In this document: one piece after another, positions 24,108-32,493 of the stretch | Layout of the letters: each line of letters starts with the position of its first letter | How positions within the stretch are numbered: position 1 is the first letter of the stretch | Source of the DNA: Lachnospiraceae bacterium | GTDB taxonomy: Bacteria; Bacillota; Clostridia; Lachnospirales; Lachnospiraceae | DNA length: 45,317 nt | Reading direction: 5' to 3' | Assembly: GCA_016288705.1 (NCBI GenBank) | Contig: JAEELB010000261.1 | Location: 1-45,317, forward strand | Notes under the pieces: model-generated | What the model saw: the letters and a program-made list of their open reading frames with translations, nothing else | What the model was told of the DNA's origin: nothing | Databases searched by the model: none | Made by a program: the position numbers and the translations under genes

Positions 24108-24122
24108 CCCGCAGCCTGCGGG
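24108..24122. other. Short palindromic hairpin between the SseB-like gene and the kinase
   Basis: CCCGCAG-C-CTGCGGG, a perfect 7-bp stem with a single central base. With no T-run in the direction of transcription and a one-base loop, it is more likely an operator or mRNA feature than a terminator. Confidence 0.4.
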
Positions 24123-24132
24123 TCCTAAGGGC

Positions 24133-25050
24133 TTACTGGGGAAGCGCCAGAGACATGATGGTCTCAAGCTCCGTTCCGTTTTCGGGCGCGTCCTCTATAA
24201 CAGTCCTGTTCAGGCCTGAGTCGACCTGCGCGATCACCTTTTTCCCTTCTGCCTTCTGTATCACATAATATCCGATCTCGGATCCATCCTTCACAGTGAT
24301 GAACAGGCTCACGGGACAGCCGATGAGCTGGTGCTTTTCAGGCAGATCTATCCTGGTGATCTCAAGATCATCGGTTATGGACAGGGACATCACGGAAAAA
24401 TCGTCTTCTCCGTAGGGTATCCCCCTTCCCTTTCCCGCGGCCTCCAGATACATGCGGTGAAGAGCCCTGTTCTTCTCGGCTTTGATCCTGCTCATGGTCC
24501 CCTCCGGATCCGCAAAGAGCGATCTCGGCAGGATGTCCATCCCAACCTTCACGTGAAGTCCGGCAAATATCTGCTCAGGCGTGGGATTCTGAGCGGCCTG
24601 TCTCTGCTTTTTCAGGTTTTCATATCTCTGTGACTGGATCTCTATAAATTTGCGGTTAAGCCCTATTGCGTCGGTAAAGGGATTGATCACAAGCTCCATC
24701 ATGTTGTCAGGGTGCTTTACCGCCATGTCAACGCAGGCTTCAAAGGGAATGTTCAAAAGGACCGGGGACATCTTGGCCTTATCCGGAGGGATGGAGGCCT
24801 TCGACGTGAATACCGGCATTGCCTTGGTCCCGTCGGACTTCACCAGCACCAGAGGAGAAAGCTTGGATCCGTTCTTTATGGGGATATTCTTTCCCTTTTT
24901 CGCCTCCGCGATCTCTTCGTCGGTGAGACCCTCCGGTCTGAGAGCGGGCACGAACACCAGCGCCCTCTCCATCACAGTCATCAGAGCGTTAAAATTTTCA
25001 TTATTTCTTTCAGTTGCAAATGTCCTTGCCAGATGGTCAAGATCAGGCAT
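24133..25050 (-). CDS. SseB-domain protein
   Basis: A 305-aa soluble protein. Residues ~25-135 resemble the SseB N-terminal domain: ALMTVMERALVFVPALRPEG, LVLVKSDGTKAMPVFTSK, LLNIPFEACVDMAVKHPD and MELVINPFTDAIGLNRKFIE. The rest (140-305) is rich in charged residues, with an enhanced-serine-sensitivity type C-terminal region (HQLIGCPVSLFITVKDGSEIGYYVIQ split by Gly). SseB proteins have no settled biochemical role. The ATG follows AAGGAG by seven bases. It lies upstream of the hybrid kinase on the same strand and downstream of hisS, so co-transcription with the kinase is possible. Confidence 0.75.
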   Translation of the reverse strand: MPDLDHLARTFATERNNENFNALMTVMERALVFVPALRPEGLTDEEIAEAKKGKNIPIKNGSKLSPLVLVKSDGTKAMPVFTSKASIPPDKAKMSPVLLNIPFEACVDMAVKHPDNMMELVINPFTDAIGLNRKFIEIQSQRYENLKKQRQAAQNPTPEQIFAGLHVKVGMDILPRSLFADPEGTMSRIKAEKNRALHRMYLEAAGKGRGIPYGEDDFSVMSLSITDDLEITRIDLPEKHQLIGCPVSLFITVKDGSEIGYYVIQKAEGKKVIAQVDSGLNRTVIEDAPENGTELETIMSLALPQ

Positions 25051-25118
25051 GTTCTCTCTCCTTTTGTGATAAGTCTCCGCAGATATCGACGGTCCGGGGT
25101 AACAGCTTCTTCAGTTGG

Positions 25119-26369
25119 TCATCTGTCCCTGAATATCTCCCTTATCTCTTCGTATCCCAGGGCCGAAAGCTGTTCCTTCTGGAATTTTTTATTTTTCTTC
25201 ATGACCGTTGTGAGCACGGTGCAGCCTTCCGAGCGCTTCACGGCGGCTTCCTTCATGATCTCCGACAGCCTTTCGGGGGAGATTCCCTTTTCTATCAGCC
25301 AGGCTTCATGCGTCCCGCTGCCGGGCACCCTGAAACCCTTCTCCATGAGGAGCATTATGATCCTCTCAAATCCGATGGAAAAACCGCAGGCGGGAACGCT
25401 CTGCCCCGAAAAACGGCTCACCATCTCGTCGTATCTTCCGCCGCCGCCGCAGGAGCCGCCGTATTCAGGCATGGCGATCTCAAAAATGGTCCCCGTATAA
25501 TAGGACATCCCTCTCACCAGCGAGAGATCAAAGTCCAGGATAAACGACCCGGTCCCGGCCGCCTTAACGCAATCCATTATTTCCCTCAGGTTTTCGATCC
25601 CGGCGTCCTTCCCGAGATCCCCCGTCTCTCTCTCGATCAGCCCCAGAGGATCGCTGTCCGAACGGGCATCCGAATACAGCTTCATCCATTTGTCCGCAGC
25701 GTTCCTGTCAAAGCCCTCTTCCTCCAGCATTCCGGGGATGTTCTCCTCTCCCGCCTTGTCCATCTTGTCAAGGGTAATAAAGACCTGTTCCAGGGACTCC
25801 TCCGGAAATCCCGCCCAGAGAGCCGTGGCTTTCAAAAGCCTTCTGTCGTTGATCCTCACGGAAAACCCTGACAATCCGAGATTGCAAAGGGCTTCCGAGG
25901 TGGCGAGTATGAGCTCCGTCTCCGCAAAGTTTGTGGGATCGCCGAGTATATCTATGTCGCACTGGGTGAACTGGCGGAACCTGCCCCGCTGGGGTCTGTC
26001 GGCTCTCCACACGTTTCCTATCTGAAGCGCCTTGAAGGGTGAAGGCAGTTCCTCCCTGTGACAGGAATAATACCTTACCAGAGGCACCGTCAGGTCGTAG
26101 CGGAGCCCGGAATCGGACACATCGGCCTCGGTCTTTGCCTCCGAAAGGTTTAATTTTTCTCCCCTTTTCAGGATGCCGAAGATCAGCTTCTCGTTGTCTC
26201 CCCCCTCCTTTGAGTGAAGGTTCTCGTAGCTCTCCACGGAAGGGGTGTCGATGGGAGTAAAGCCGTATTTCCTGTAGGTCTCCTTTATCTTCGCCGTACA
26301 CCAGTCTCTTATTATCATTTCTCCGGGCATGATATCCCTCATGCCCGTTACAGGCTTCAGTTTAAGCAT
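25119..26369 (-). CDS. hisS: Histidyl-tRNA synthetase
   Basis: A class II synthetase that charges tRNA-His. Motif 1 region RDIMPGEMIIRDWC, motif 2 IGNVWRADRPQRGRFRQFTQ with CDIDILG, the His-binding RGMSYYTGTIFEI and GGGRYDEMV, and motif 3 ACGFSIGFERIIMLL are all present. At 416 aa it is a normal bacterial length, with the anticodon-binding domain from ~325. The ATG lies inside the end of aspS (8-base overlap), so the two are translated from one mRNA, aspS first. In many Clostridia hisS precedes aspS; here the order is reversed. Confidence 0.96.
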   Translation of the reverse strand: MLKLKPVTGMRDIMPGEMIIRDWCTAKIKETYRKYGFTPIDTPSVESYENLHSKEGGDNEKLIFGILKRGEKLNLSEAKTEADVSDSGLRYDLTVPLVRYYSCHREELPSPFKALQIGNVWRADRPQRGRFRQFTQCDIDILGDPTNFAETELILATSEALCNLGLSGFSVRINDRRLLKATALWAGFPEESLEQVFITLDKMDKAGEENIPGMLEEEGFDRNAADKWMKLYSDARSDSDPLGLIERETGDLGKDAGIENLREIMDCVKAAGTGSFILDFDLSLVRGMSYYTGTIFEIAMPEYGGSCGGGGRYDEMVSRFSGQSVPACGFSIGFERIIMLLMEKGFRVPGSGTHEAWLIEKGISPERLSEIMKEAAVKRSEGCTVLTTVMKKNKKFQKEQLSALGYEEIREIFRDR

Positions 26370-28122
26370 CAGGCAGCACCACCTTTATATGATCTTCCAT
26401 GAGCTGCGCTTCGGATACCTCTGAAGGCGCTCCCATCATCAGGTCCTGAGCGGTCTTGTTCATGGGGAACGGGATTACCTCCCTGATGGATTCGTCCCCC
26501 GTGATCAGCATTATCATCCGGTCCACTCCCGGAGCGATGCCCGCGTGAGGCGGGGCTCCGTAGGTAAAGGCGCTGTACATGGCCGGGAACTTGCTCTTTA
26601 CGTTTTCTTCATTCAGTCCGGCTATCTCAAAGGCCTTTATCATTATCTCGGGGTCATGGTTTCTGACAGCGCCGCTGGAAAGCTCGACACCGTTGCACAC
26701 CAGATCGTACTGCCAGGCAAGAACTGAAAGCGGATCCTGAGTCTTAAGGGCTTCAAGTCCTCCCTGCGGCATGGAGAAAGGATTATGGCAGAATTCTATC
26801 TCCCCGGATTCCTCCCCTATCTCATACATGGGGAAGTCCACGATCCAGCAGAAATCATACCTTTCCCTGTCGAAATGCCCTTCCGCCGCCATGCCCAGCA
26901 TTCTCCGCATCACTCCTGCGGTCTTTACGGCCATCCGGCTGTCGCCGGCGGAGAACATCACGAAATCCTCCGCTTTGAGTTCAAGAGCCGATACCAGCTT
27001 TGACGGATCCTCGTTAAGGAATTTTGCCACTCCACCCGCAAAAGTGCCGTCGGCCTGCAGTCTTGCCCAATAGGCTTTTCCGCCCGACTCGGTCTCGATA
27101 TCGGCGCACATCCTGTCCGTGACCTTTCTGGAACCGGAATAGCCGTCCGCTTTCACGGCCTTCACCTTCTCCGCGTCATCGAAGGGCTGGAAGCCGAGTC
27201 CCTTCACGCATTCCGTCACGTCCCTGACCTCCAGGTCTATCCTGAGATCGGGCTTGTCCGTACCGTATCTTTCCAGAGCTTCCAGATACGGGATTCGCAC
27301 AAATGGGGCTTCCGAAGCCCGCTTGTAAATCCCGTATTCGCTGAACACCGGAGGTATCACCTGCTCGATGACGCTGAACACATCCTCCTGATCGGCAAAG
27401 GCCATTTCCATATCCAGCTGGTAAAATTCACCCGGGGATCTGTCCGCTCTCGCGTCCTCATCCCTGAAGCAGGGCGCGATCTGGAAATACCTGTCGAATC
27501 CCCCCGCCATGAGTATCTGCTTAAACTGCTGAGGCGCCTGGGGAAGGGCGTAGAATTTACCGGGGTGATTTCTGGAGGGGACCAGATAGTCTCTTGCTCC
27601 CTCAGGAGAAGAACAGGTGAGTATGGGCGTGGTGATCTCCGTGAACCCCTGATCCGTCATGCGCTTACGGAGTTCGGCCACTATCCTGCTCCTCAGCACC
27701 ATCTTCTGCTTCACCTCCGGATTCCTCAGATCCAGATACCTGTATTTAAGCCTTGTATTCTCATCCGCCTCTTTCGAAGCATTGATCTCAAAGGGAAGGC
27801 TCTCATGGAAGCATTTCCCCAGTATCTCCAGGCTTTCCGGCACAACCTCTATGTCACCGGTCTCCATCTCGGGGTTTTTGGCGGATCTGACCCTGACCTT
27901 CCCCTTTACGGAAATGGTGGATTCCTTATTTACGGAGGATACCAGATCCATCATCTCCTCCGTCTCTATCACCAGCTGTGTCTTCCCGTAGAAATCCCTG
28001 AGCACGAGAAAACCCAGATTTTTGGACACTCTCCGCAGATTCTCGTACCATCCGCAGAGGGTTACCTCCTTCCCGGCGTCCTGTTCTCTCAATTCTCCGC
28101 AAGTATGAGTCCTCGATTGCAT
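26362..28122 (-). CDS. aspS: Aspartyl-tRNA synthetase
   Basis: A class II synthetase of bacterial type (586 aa). It has an OB-fold anticodon domain (1-105, VTLCGWYENLRRVSKNLGF), motif 2 FRDEDARADRSPGEFYQLD, an inserted GAD domain, and motif 3 GIAPGVDRMIMLITG near the C-terminus. The frame opens nine codons earlier, but the ATG at 28122 (MQSRTHTCGELREQDAGKEV) has AGGAAAGGA about eight bases upstream and matches the usual start. It is the first gene of aspS-hisS. Two candidate promoters lie upstream. Confidence 0.96.
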   Translation of the reverse strand: MQSRTHTCGELREQDAGKEVTLCGWYENLRRVSKNLGFLVLRDFYGKTQLVIETEEMMDLVSSVNKESTISVKGKVRVRSAKNPEMETGDIEVVPESLEILGKCFHESLPFEINASKEADENTRLKYRYLDLRNPEVKQKMVLRSRIVAELRKRMTDQGFTEITTPILTCSSPEGARDYLVPSRNHPGKFYALPQAPQQFKQILMAGGFDRYFQIAPCFRDEDARADRSPGEFYQLDMEMAFADQEDVFSVIEQVIPPVFSEYGIYKRASEAPFVRIPYLEALERYGTDKPDLRIDLEVRDVTECVKGLGFQPFDDAEKVKAVKADGYSGSRKVTDRMCADIETESGGKAYWARLQADGTFAGGVAKFLNEDPSKLVSALELKAEDFVMFSAGDSRMAVKTAGVMRRMLGMAAEGHFDRERYDFCWIVDFPMYEIGEESGEIEFCHNPFSMPQGGLEALKTQDPLSVLAWQYDLVCNGVELSSGAVRNHDPEIMIKAFEIAGLNEENVKSKFPAMYSAFTYGAPPHAGIAPGVDRMIMLITGDESIREVIPFPMNKTAQDLMMGAPSEVSEAQLMEDHIKVVLPDA

Positions 28123-28170
28123 CACATTATTCCTTTCCTGATCTTCCACGAAAAAAACCGCAACATTTAA

Positions 28171-28198
28171 ATTATACTCCTTTACAGTTCACTTGGCA
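28171..28198 (-). promoter_or_regulatory. Proximal candidate promoter of aspS
   Basis: On the minus strand: TGCCAA, 16-base spacer, TATAAT. The -10 is perfect but the -35 poor. It would give a leader of ~40 bases. It lies in the 350-base interval 28123-28472, which otherwise shows only the distal promoter and the antiporter ribosome binding site. Confidence 0.35.
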
Positions 28199-28320
28199 TT
28201 ATTTATTTTTTCTTCACCTTTACGGCAGCGTTCCTATTTCATGTTATTACCGCTCTGTCCGATCCAAGTCCTGTACGATCGCCGTGAATCGTGCAAAACA
28301 ATGCAGCTGCGGGTGCCCTC

Positions 28321-28349
28321 ATTATAGCAAAAACGGGAATCTTTCACAA
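28321..28349 (-). promoter_or_regulatory. Distal promoter of aspS-hisS
   Basis: On the minus strand: TTGTGA, 17-base spacer, TATAAT (perfect -10, optimal spacing). Transcripts would carry a leader of about 190 bases. I searched it for a T-box (AGGGTGGNACCGCG) and found none. Confidence 0.6.
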
Positions 28350-28472
28350 CAGGAGCGGGCGCGGTCAGTGTTTCAACGTCATCTCAAAACCGGCTGTGAG
28401 CAGTGACTCCGGTGTTGCGGTTCTGCGGGGTTTGATGATATCATTGAAAAAAAGAAAGGAGCGGCAAGAACA

Positions 28473-29657
28473 ATGGATTATCGATTTTTGCTCGATCTGG
28501 CTATCCTGATACTGTCGGCAAAGGCCCTGGGACTTGTGGCCAAGCGCCTGGGCGCGCCGCAGGTCGTGGGCGAGATCGTAGCGGGCCTTCTTTTGGGGCC
28601 GGCTCTTCTGAACGTGGTGCAGGTAACTGATACCATCGAAGTCTTTTCCGAACTGGGAGTCATTCTCCTCATGTTTTCCGCAGGCCTCGGCACCGACCTG
28701 AAGGAGCTCATCAGATCGGGGCCGAAGGCTCTCCTGATAGCGACCATCGGAGTCATTGTGCCTCTCGGAGGAGGCATGCTGGTCTACTTCCTGTTCAACG
28801 GTTTTTCCGCGCCCCCAGACCCCGGATTCTACAGTGCCCTTTTTATGGGCACGATAATAACAGCCACCAGCGTTTCCATCACCGTGGCCGCCCTTCAGGA
28901 AATGGGGAAACTGAATACCGAAGTGGGAACTGCCATCGTGGGTGCGGCGGTGATAGACGATGTCATAGGCATCATAGTACTGACCTGCGTTCAGGGCGCG
29001 GCTACGGGAAGCGGAAGCATCGGAAAGGTGCTTCTCATGATAGCGCTGTTTTTCGTCTGCGCTCTCGTAGTGGGTTTCTTACTGTATAAGCTCATGTGCT
29101 TTCTGGACGAAAGAAATCCTCATACCCAGAGGATCCCCATCTACAGCCTCGCTCTCTGCCTGTTCCTGTCCTATGCGGCGGAGACCTGGTTCGGCATTGC
29201 TGACGTCACCGGCGCTTATGTGGCGGGGATCGTTCTCTGCAACATAAAAGACGCCTCGTACGTGGAGAGGAAGATAGATATCAGCGGATATATGATATTC
29301 TCCCCCATCTTCTTCGCATGCATAGGCCTGAAGACGAACCTGTCGAAAATGACCCCGGCCATCATTCTGTTCAGCGTACTCTTCATCCTGATGGCTCTTA
29401 TCACAAAGGTGATAGGCTGCGGCCTGGCCGCAAAGATATGCCGTTTCAGCTGGGCCGATTCGCTCATCATCGGAGTGGGCATGATGACCAGGGGCGAGGT
29501 GGCTCTTATCGTAGCCCAGAAGGGGCTTGACGCGGGAGTCATCGATTCGGTCTACTTTGCCGCGGTGATACTGCTGATCATCATTTCCTCGGTAGTGACT
29601 CCGGTAATACTGAAGCTGCTGTTTACGCCGGGCAGGAAGACGCAGGCCGCTTCCTGA
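28473..29657 (+). CDS. CPA2-type cation/proton antiporter (Na+/H+ exchanger domain)
   Basis: The 394-aa integral membrane protein (about 12 segments) shows the CPA2 hallmarks: APQVVGEIVAGLLLGPALL, FSELGVILLMFSAGL, TATSVSITVAALQEMG (unwound helix) and VGAAVIDDVIGIIVL. The last carries the Asp-Asp pair of electrogenic exchangers. A GMMTRGEVALIVAQKG segment lies near the end. It lacks the TrkA-N domain of KefB/KefC, so it is the short form. It probably exchanges Na+ or K+ for protons. AGGAG lies 12 bases before the ATG. It stands alone, divergent from aspS across ~350 bases and followed by a 323-base gap. Confidence 0.88.
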   Translation: MDYRFLLDLAILILSAKALGLVAKRLGAPQVVGEIVAGLLLGPALLNVVQVTDTIEVFSELGVILLMFSAGLGTDLKELIRSGPKALLIATIGVIVPLGGGMLVYFLFNGFSAPPDPGFYSALFMGTIITATSVSITVAALQEMGKLNTEVGTAIVGAAVIDDVIGIIVLTCVQGAATGSGSIGKVLLMIALFFVCALVVGFLLYKLMCFLDERNPHTQRIPIYSLALCLFLSYAAETWFGIADVTGAYVAGIVLCNIKDASYVERKIDISGYMIFSPIFFACIGLKTNLSKMTPAIILFSVLFILMALITKVIGCGLAAKICRFSWADSLIIGVGMMTRGEVALIVAQKGLDAGVIDSVYFAAVILLIIISSVVTPVILKLLFTPGRKTQAAS

Positions 29658-29980
29658 CAGACCGATACCGGCCCTGCGCAAAGGGAACAGGCGGTCCGGT
29701 GACAGTCCCATCCGGAAATACCGTCGGGCTTTCGGTTCGGAGGAGAGATGTCCGCGGCATTGATTTACGCGGGGGGACAATATATACTTTGATCTAAGTA
29801 CCGCATGGACGGTCAGGGGCCCCGATCCGTTGTCATTACCGGACGGAAGGTGAGAGGCACCGTCTCTGTGACTGCTCTGCAGGATTTCCCGGAGCAGGAT
29901 CTCACGGCGTTCTGCGGCGTTGACACATTTTAGAGGCGCTCCGTTTCGAAGCGTCCCGATCAATCTCGGAGGAGGATCAT
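29658..29980 (+). other. Intergenic region with a possible 14-codon leader peptide
   Basis: No gene of ordinary size is seen. A short frame at 29748-29792 (MSAALIYAGGQYIL, stop TGA) has GGAGGAG five or so bases before its ATG, a better ribosome site than many real genes here. No attenuator hairpin was recognised after it. The strong GGAGGAGGATCAT site near 29968 belongs to the ATPase gene. Confidence 0.3.
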
Positions 29981-31588
29981 ATGGTAAGCGAAGGAAAGAT
30001 ACTCGTAGGAAAGACTGAGGCAGGAAAGGATATCGTACTGCTGCCGGGAATGGCCAACAGGCACGGTCTGATCGCAGGCGCCACCGGCACCGGAAAGACC
30101 GTGTCACTGAAGATTCTGGCGGAAGGCTTTTCGGATCTGGGAGTGCCGGTATTTCTGGCCGACGTGAAAGGCGACCTCTCCGGAATGGCTTTTCAGGGAG
30201 AGGCAAATGAGAAGGTTGAGGAAAGAGTCTCAAAATTCGGACTCTCGGAAGCCGGATTTTCTTACAGATCCTACCCTTCGGAATACTTTGACATCTTCCA
30301 GAAAAGCGGGATCCCCCTCAGGACCACCATCTCCGAGATGGGACCCCTCCTGCTGTCAAGGATATTCGAGCTGAACCAGATACAGTCGGACATCCTCTCC
30401 GTGGTGTTCAAGATCGCGGACGAAGAGGGGCTCCTGCTGGTGGATACAAAGGATCTCAGATCCATGCTGAATTACGTGGGGGATAACGCCGCCCAGTATT
30501 CCCAGCAGTACGGAAACATCTCCAAAGCCTCCATAGGAGTCATCCTGCGCGCTCTGGCGTCCCTTGAGACAAAGGGGGGAGATCTGTTCTTCGGTGAGAC
30601 CGCTCTGAACATAAGGGACTGGCTCTCGGCGAGAGACGGGAAGGGAGTGATCAATATCCTCGACTGCAGGGATCTGGTTTCGGACGGGACCCTCTACTCC
30701 ACCTTCCTCCTCTGGATGCTTTCGGAGCTCTACGAGATCCTTCCGGAGGTAGGGGATCTGAGCCGTCCGAAGATCGTATTCTTCTTCGACGAAGCCCACC
30801 TCCTGTTCAAAAACTCATCGAAGGCCCTTTTGGAAAAGATCACCCAGATCGTCCGGCTGGTCCGTTCCAAAGGAGTCGGCGTGTACTTCATAACCCAGTC
30901 TCCGGCGGACATACCGGACGATGTCCTTTCACAGCTGGGAAATAAGATCCAGCACGCTCTCAGGGCTTACACCCCCGCCGACAGAAAGGCGGTGAAGGCT
31001 GCAGCCCAGTCCTACAGGGAGAATCCTTCCTTCGATACGGAGACCGCCATTGAGGAACTGGCCACGGGAGAAGCCGTGGTGTCCATGCTTGACGAGAGCG
31101 GCACTCCCACCATAGTGGAGAGGGCCATGATACTGCCTCCACAGAGCCGCATGGGCGGCATCACAGATCAGGAGAGAGATACCCTGATAAAGGAAAGCCT
31201 GCTCTACTCCAAGTATGAAAGCGCCGTCGATCCCGACTCCGCTTACGAATTCCTGGAAAGAATGGGGATCGAGGCCGAGGAGAGGGCCCGGGAAGAAGCC
31301 GAAGCCGCTGAAGAGGAAAAGCGGCTGGCAAAGGAGGAAGCCGCCGCGCAGAAGGCCAGAGAGAAAGAGGAGGCCGCCGCCCTCAGGAAGCAGGAGATGG
31401 AAGAGCGGAAAGCCGCAAACGCAAAGAAGCGTGCAGCCAAGTCCGTGGGGAACTCCGTCGCCGGCACGGTGGGCCGCGAGGTCGGAAAGAGCGTCGGCAA
31501 ATCCTTCGGCAAGTTCGGAAAGACCCTGGGAGGAAACGTGGGAGCGTCTCTGGGAAGAGGGATCATCGGAACCCTTTTCAAAATGTGA
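29981..31588 (+). CDS. HerA-like ATPase of the DUF853 (YjgR) family
   Basis: The 535-aa protein has a helicase HerA-type P-loop core: LIAGATGTGKTVSLKIL (Walker A) near residue 33, FLADVKGDLSGMA, a Walker B IVFFFDEAHLLF near 265 and a sensor-like GVYFITQSPADIPD. Family members (E. coli YjgR) are ATPases of unknown cellular role. The C-terminal ~115 residues begin with a highly charged Glu/Ala/Lys coiled coil (430-490). A Gly-rich tail follows (SVGNSVAGTVGREVGKSVGK, then FGKFGKTLGG). GGAGGAGG lies just upstream of ATG 29981. The neighbours give no functional hint. Confidence 0.87.
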   Translation: MVSEGKILVGKTEAGKDIVLLPGMANRHGLIAGATGTGKTVSLKILAEGFSDLGVPVFLADVKGDLSGMAFQGEANEKVEERVSKFGLSEAGFSYRSYPSEYFDIFQKSGIPLRTTISEMGPLLLSRIFELNQIQSDILSVVFKIADEEGLLLVDTKDLRSMLNYVGDNAAQYSQQYGNISKASIGVILRALASLETKGGDLFFGETALNIRDWLSARDGKGVINILDCRDLVSDGTLYSTFLLWMLSELYEILPEVGDLSRPKIVFFFDEAHLLFKNSSKALLEKITQIVRLVRSKGVGVYFITQSPADIPDDVLSQLGNKIQHALRAYTPADRKAVKAAAQSYRENPSFDTETAIEELATGEAVVSMLDESGTPTIVERAMILPPQSRMGGITDQERDTLIKESLLYSKYESAVDPDSAYEFLERMGIEAEERAREEAEAAEEEKRLAKEEAAAQKAREKEEAAALRKQEMEERKAANAKKRAAKSVGNSVAGTVGREVGKSVGKSFGKFGKTLGGNVGASLGRGIIGTLFKM

Positions 31589-31737
31589 CCTCTCCCCTCT
31601 TTCCTTCACTGCCGAAATATTGTACAATACAGTAAGGTATGAGGTTAAAGCACCGATGATACTCAGGGGCCGTCATTCAGACCCCGGGAGGATATATAAA
31701 GTCATCCCTGTCAGGGAGCTTTCGAAAGGAGGCAGAA

Positions 31738-32493
31738 ATGGCAAACGTAAATATGATGAACAATGTAAATAACGCAAACCAGATACAGAACAGGAGCGAA
31801 GTCCAGAGGACCAGAGCGGATGCTCAGAAGGAAGCCGTAAAGACCCAGGAGAAGGCTCAGGACGCCCAGAAAGCAAAAGAAAAAGAGGCTCTTCAGAACG
31901 AGCCCGAAAAAAAGCCCGGCGATCTGGTCTATATGTCCGATGACGGCGATACCGTCCGCGTCAGCAGCGAGTCCAAAGGGAACCTTGACGACGGCGTCTT
32001 CATGAAGACGGGAAACGCTGAAGAGGAAGAGAAGGAGACCATCGAGCTCCAGAACGAAAAGGCCGAAGAAAGCGCGGAAAAGAGAGAGGAGCTCAGAGAG
32101 GAACAGCGTGAGGAAGCCGAGAAGGCCGCCGAGAAAGCCGAAGCCCAGAGCGTCAATTCCTTTGCCGGCATCAGCGAGAGCCGTCTTCAGCAGATGGTCA
32201 GGGACGGTGTGATCACACAGAATGCCTACGAAAAAGAAATAGAAGCCAGAGAACAGACCCGCGAAGAGGGAATGAAGGAAGCCGAGGAGAATTCAAAAGA
32301 ACTCTCCAGGATGGACGCCACCGAAAGGAAGGCCGAGAATACAGAAAAAGCGCTGGAAAACGCCTTTTCAGAGGCTTCTCCCTACTCCACCGACATGGCT
32401 AAGGAAGTTGTGGACGCCATGAACAGGATGTCCTCCGACGTGGAGGCGCAGAACGCCGCGGAAAAGCTGTCAGTCAATACCGCTAATTCCTGA
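31738..32493 (+). CDS. Highly charged coiled-coil protein of unknown function
   Basis: A 251-aa protein without signal peptide or membrane segment. Residues 1-35 are Asn/Gln-rich (ANVNMMNNVNNANQIQNR). Then follow a Lys/Glu coiled coil (25-60), a less charged stretch (60-95), a long Glu/Lys/Ala helix (95-140), a small globular-looking part (SFAGISESRLQQMVRDGVIT, about 143-162) and more helix. I do not recognise a family. AAAGGAGG six bases before the ATG and a clean start support a real gene. Its last 11 bases overlap the convergent hemZ gene. The N-terminal pattern and charged helices are reminiscent of flagellar or secretion accessory proteins, but that is only resemblance. Confidence 0.75.
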   Translation: MANVNMMNNVNNANQIQNRSEVQRTRADAQKEAVKTQEKAQDAQKAKEKEALQNEPEKKPGDLVYMSDDGDTVRVSSESKGNLDDGVFMKTGNAEEEEKETIELQNEKAEESAEKREELREEQREEAEKAAEKAEAQSVNSFAGISESRLQQMVRDGVITQNAYEKEIEAREQTREEGMKEAEENSKELSRMDATERKAENTEKALENAFSEASPYSTDMAKEVVDAMNRMSSDVEAQNAAEKLSVNTANS

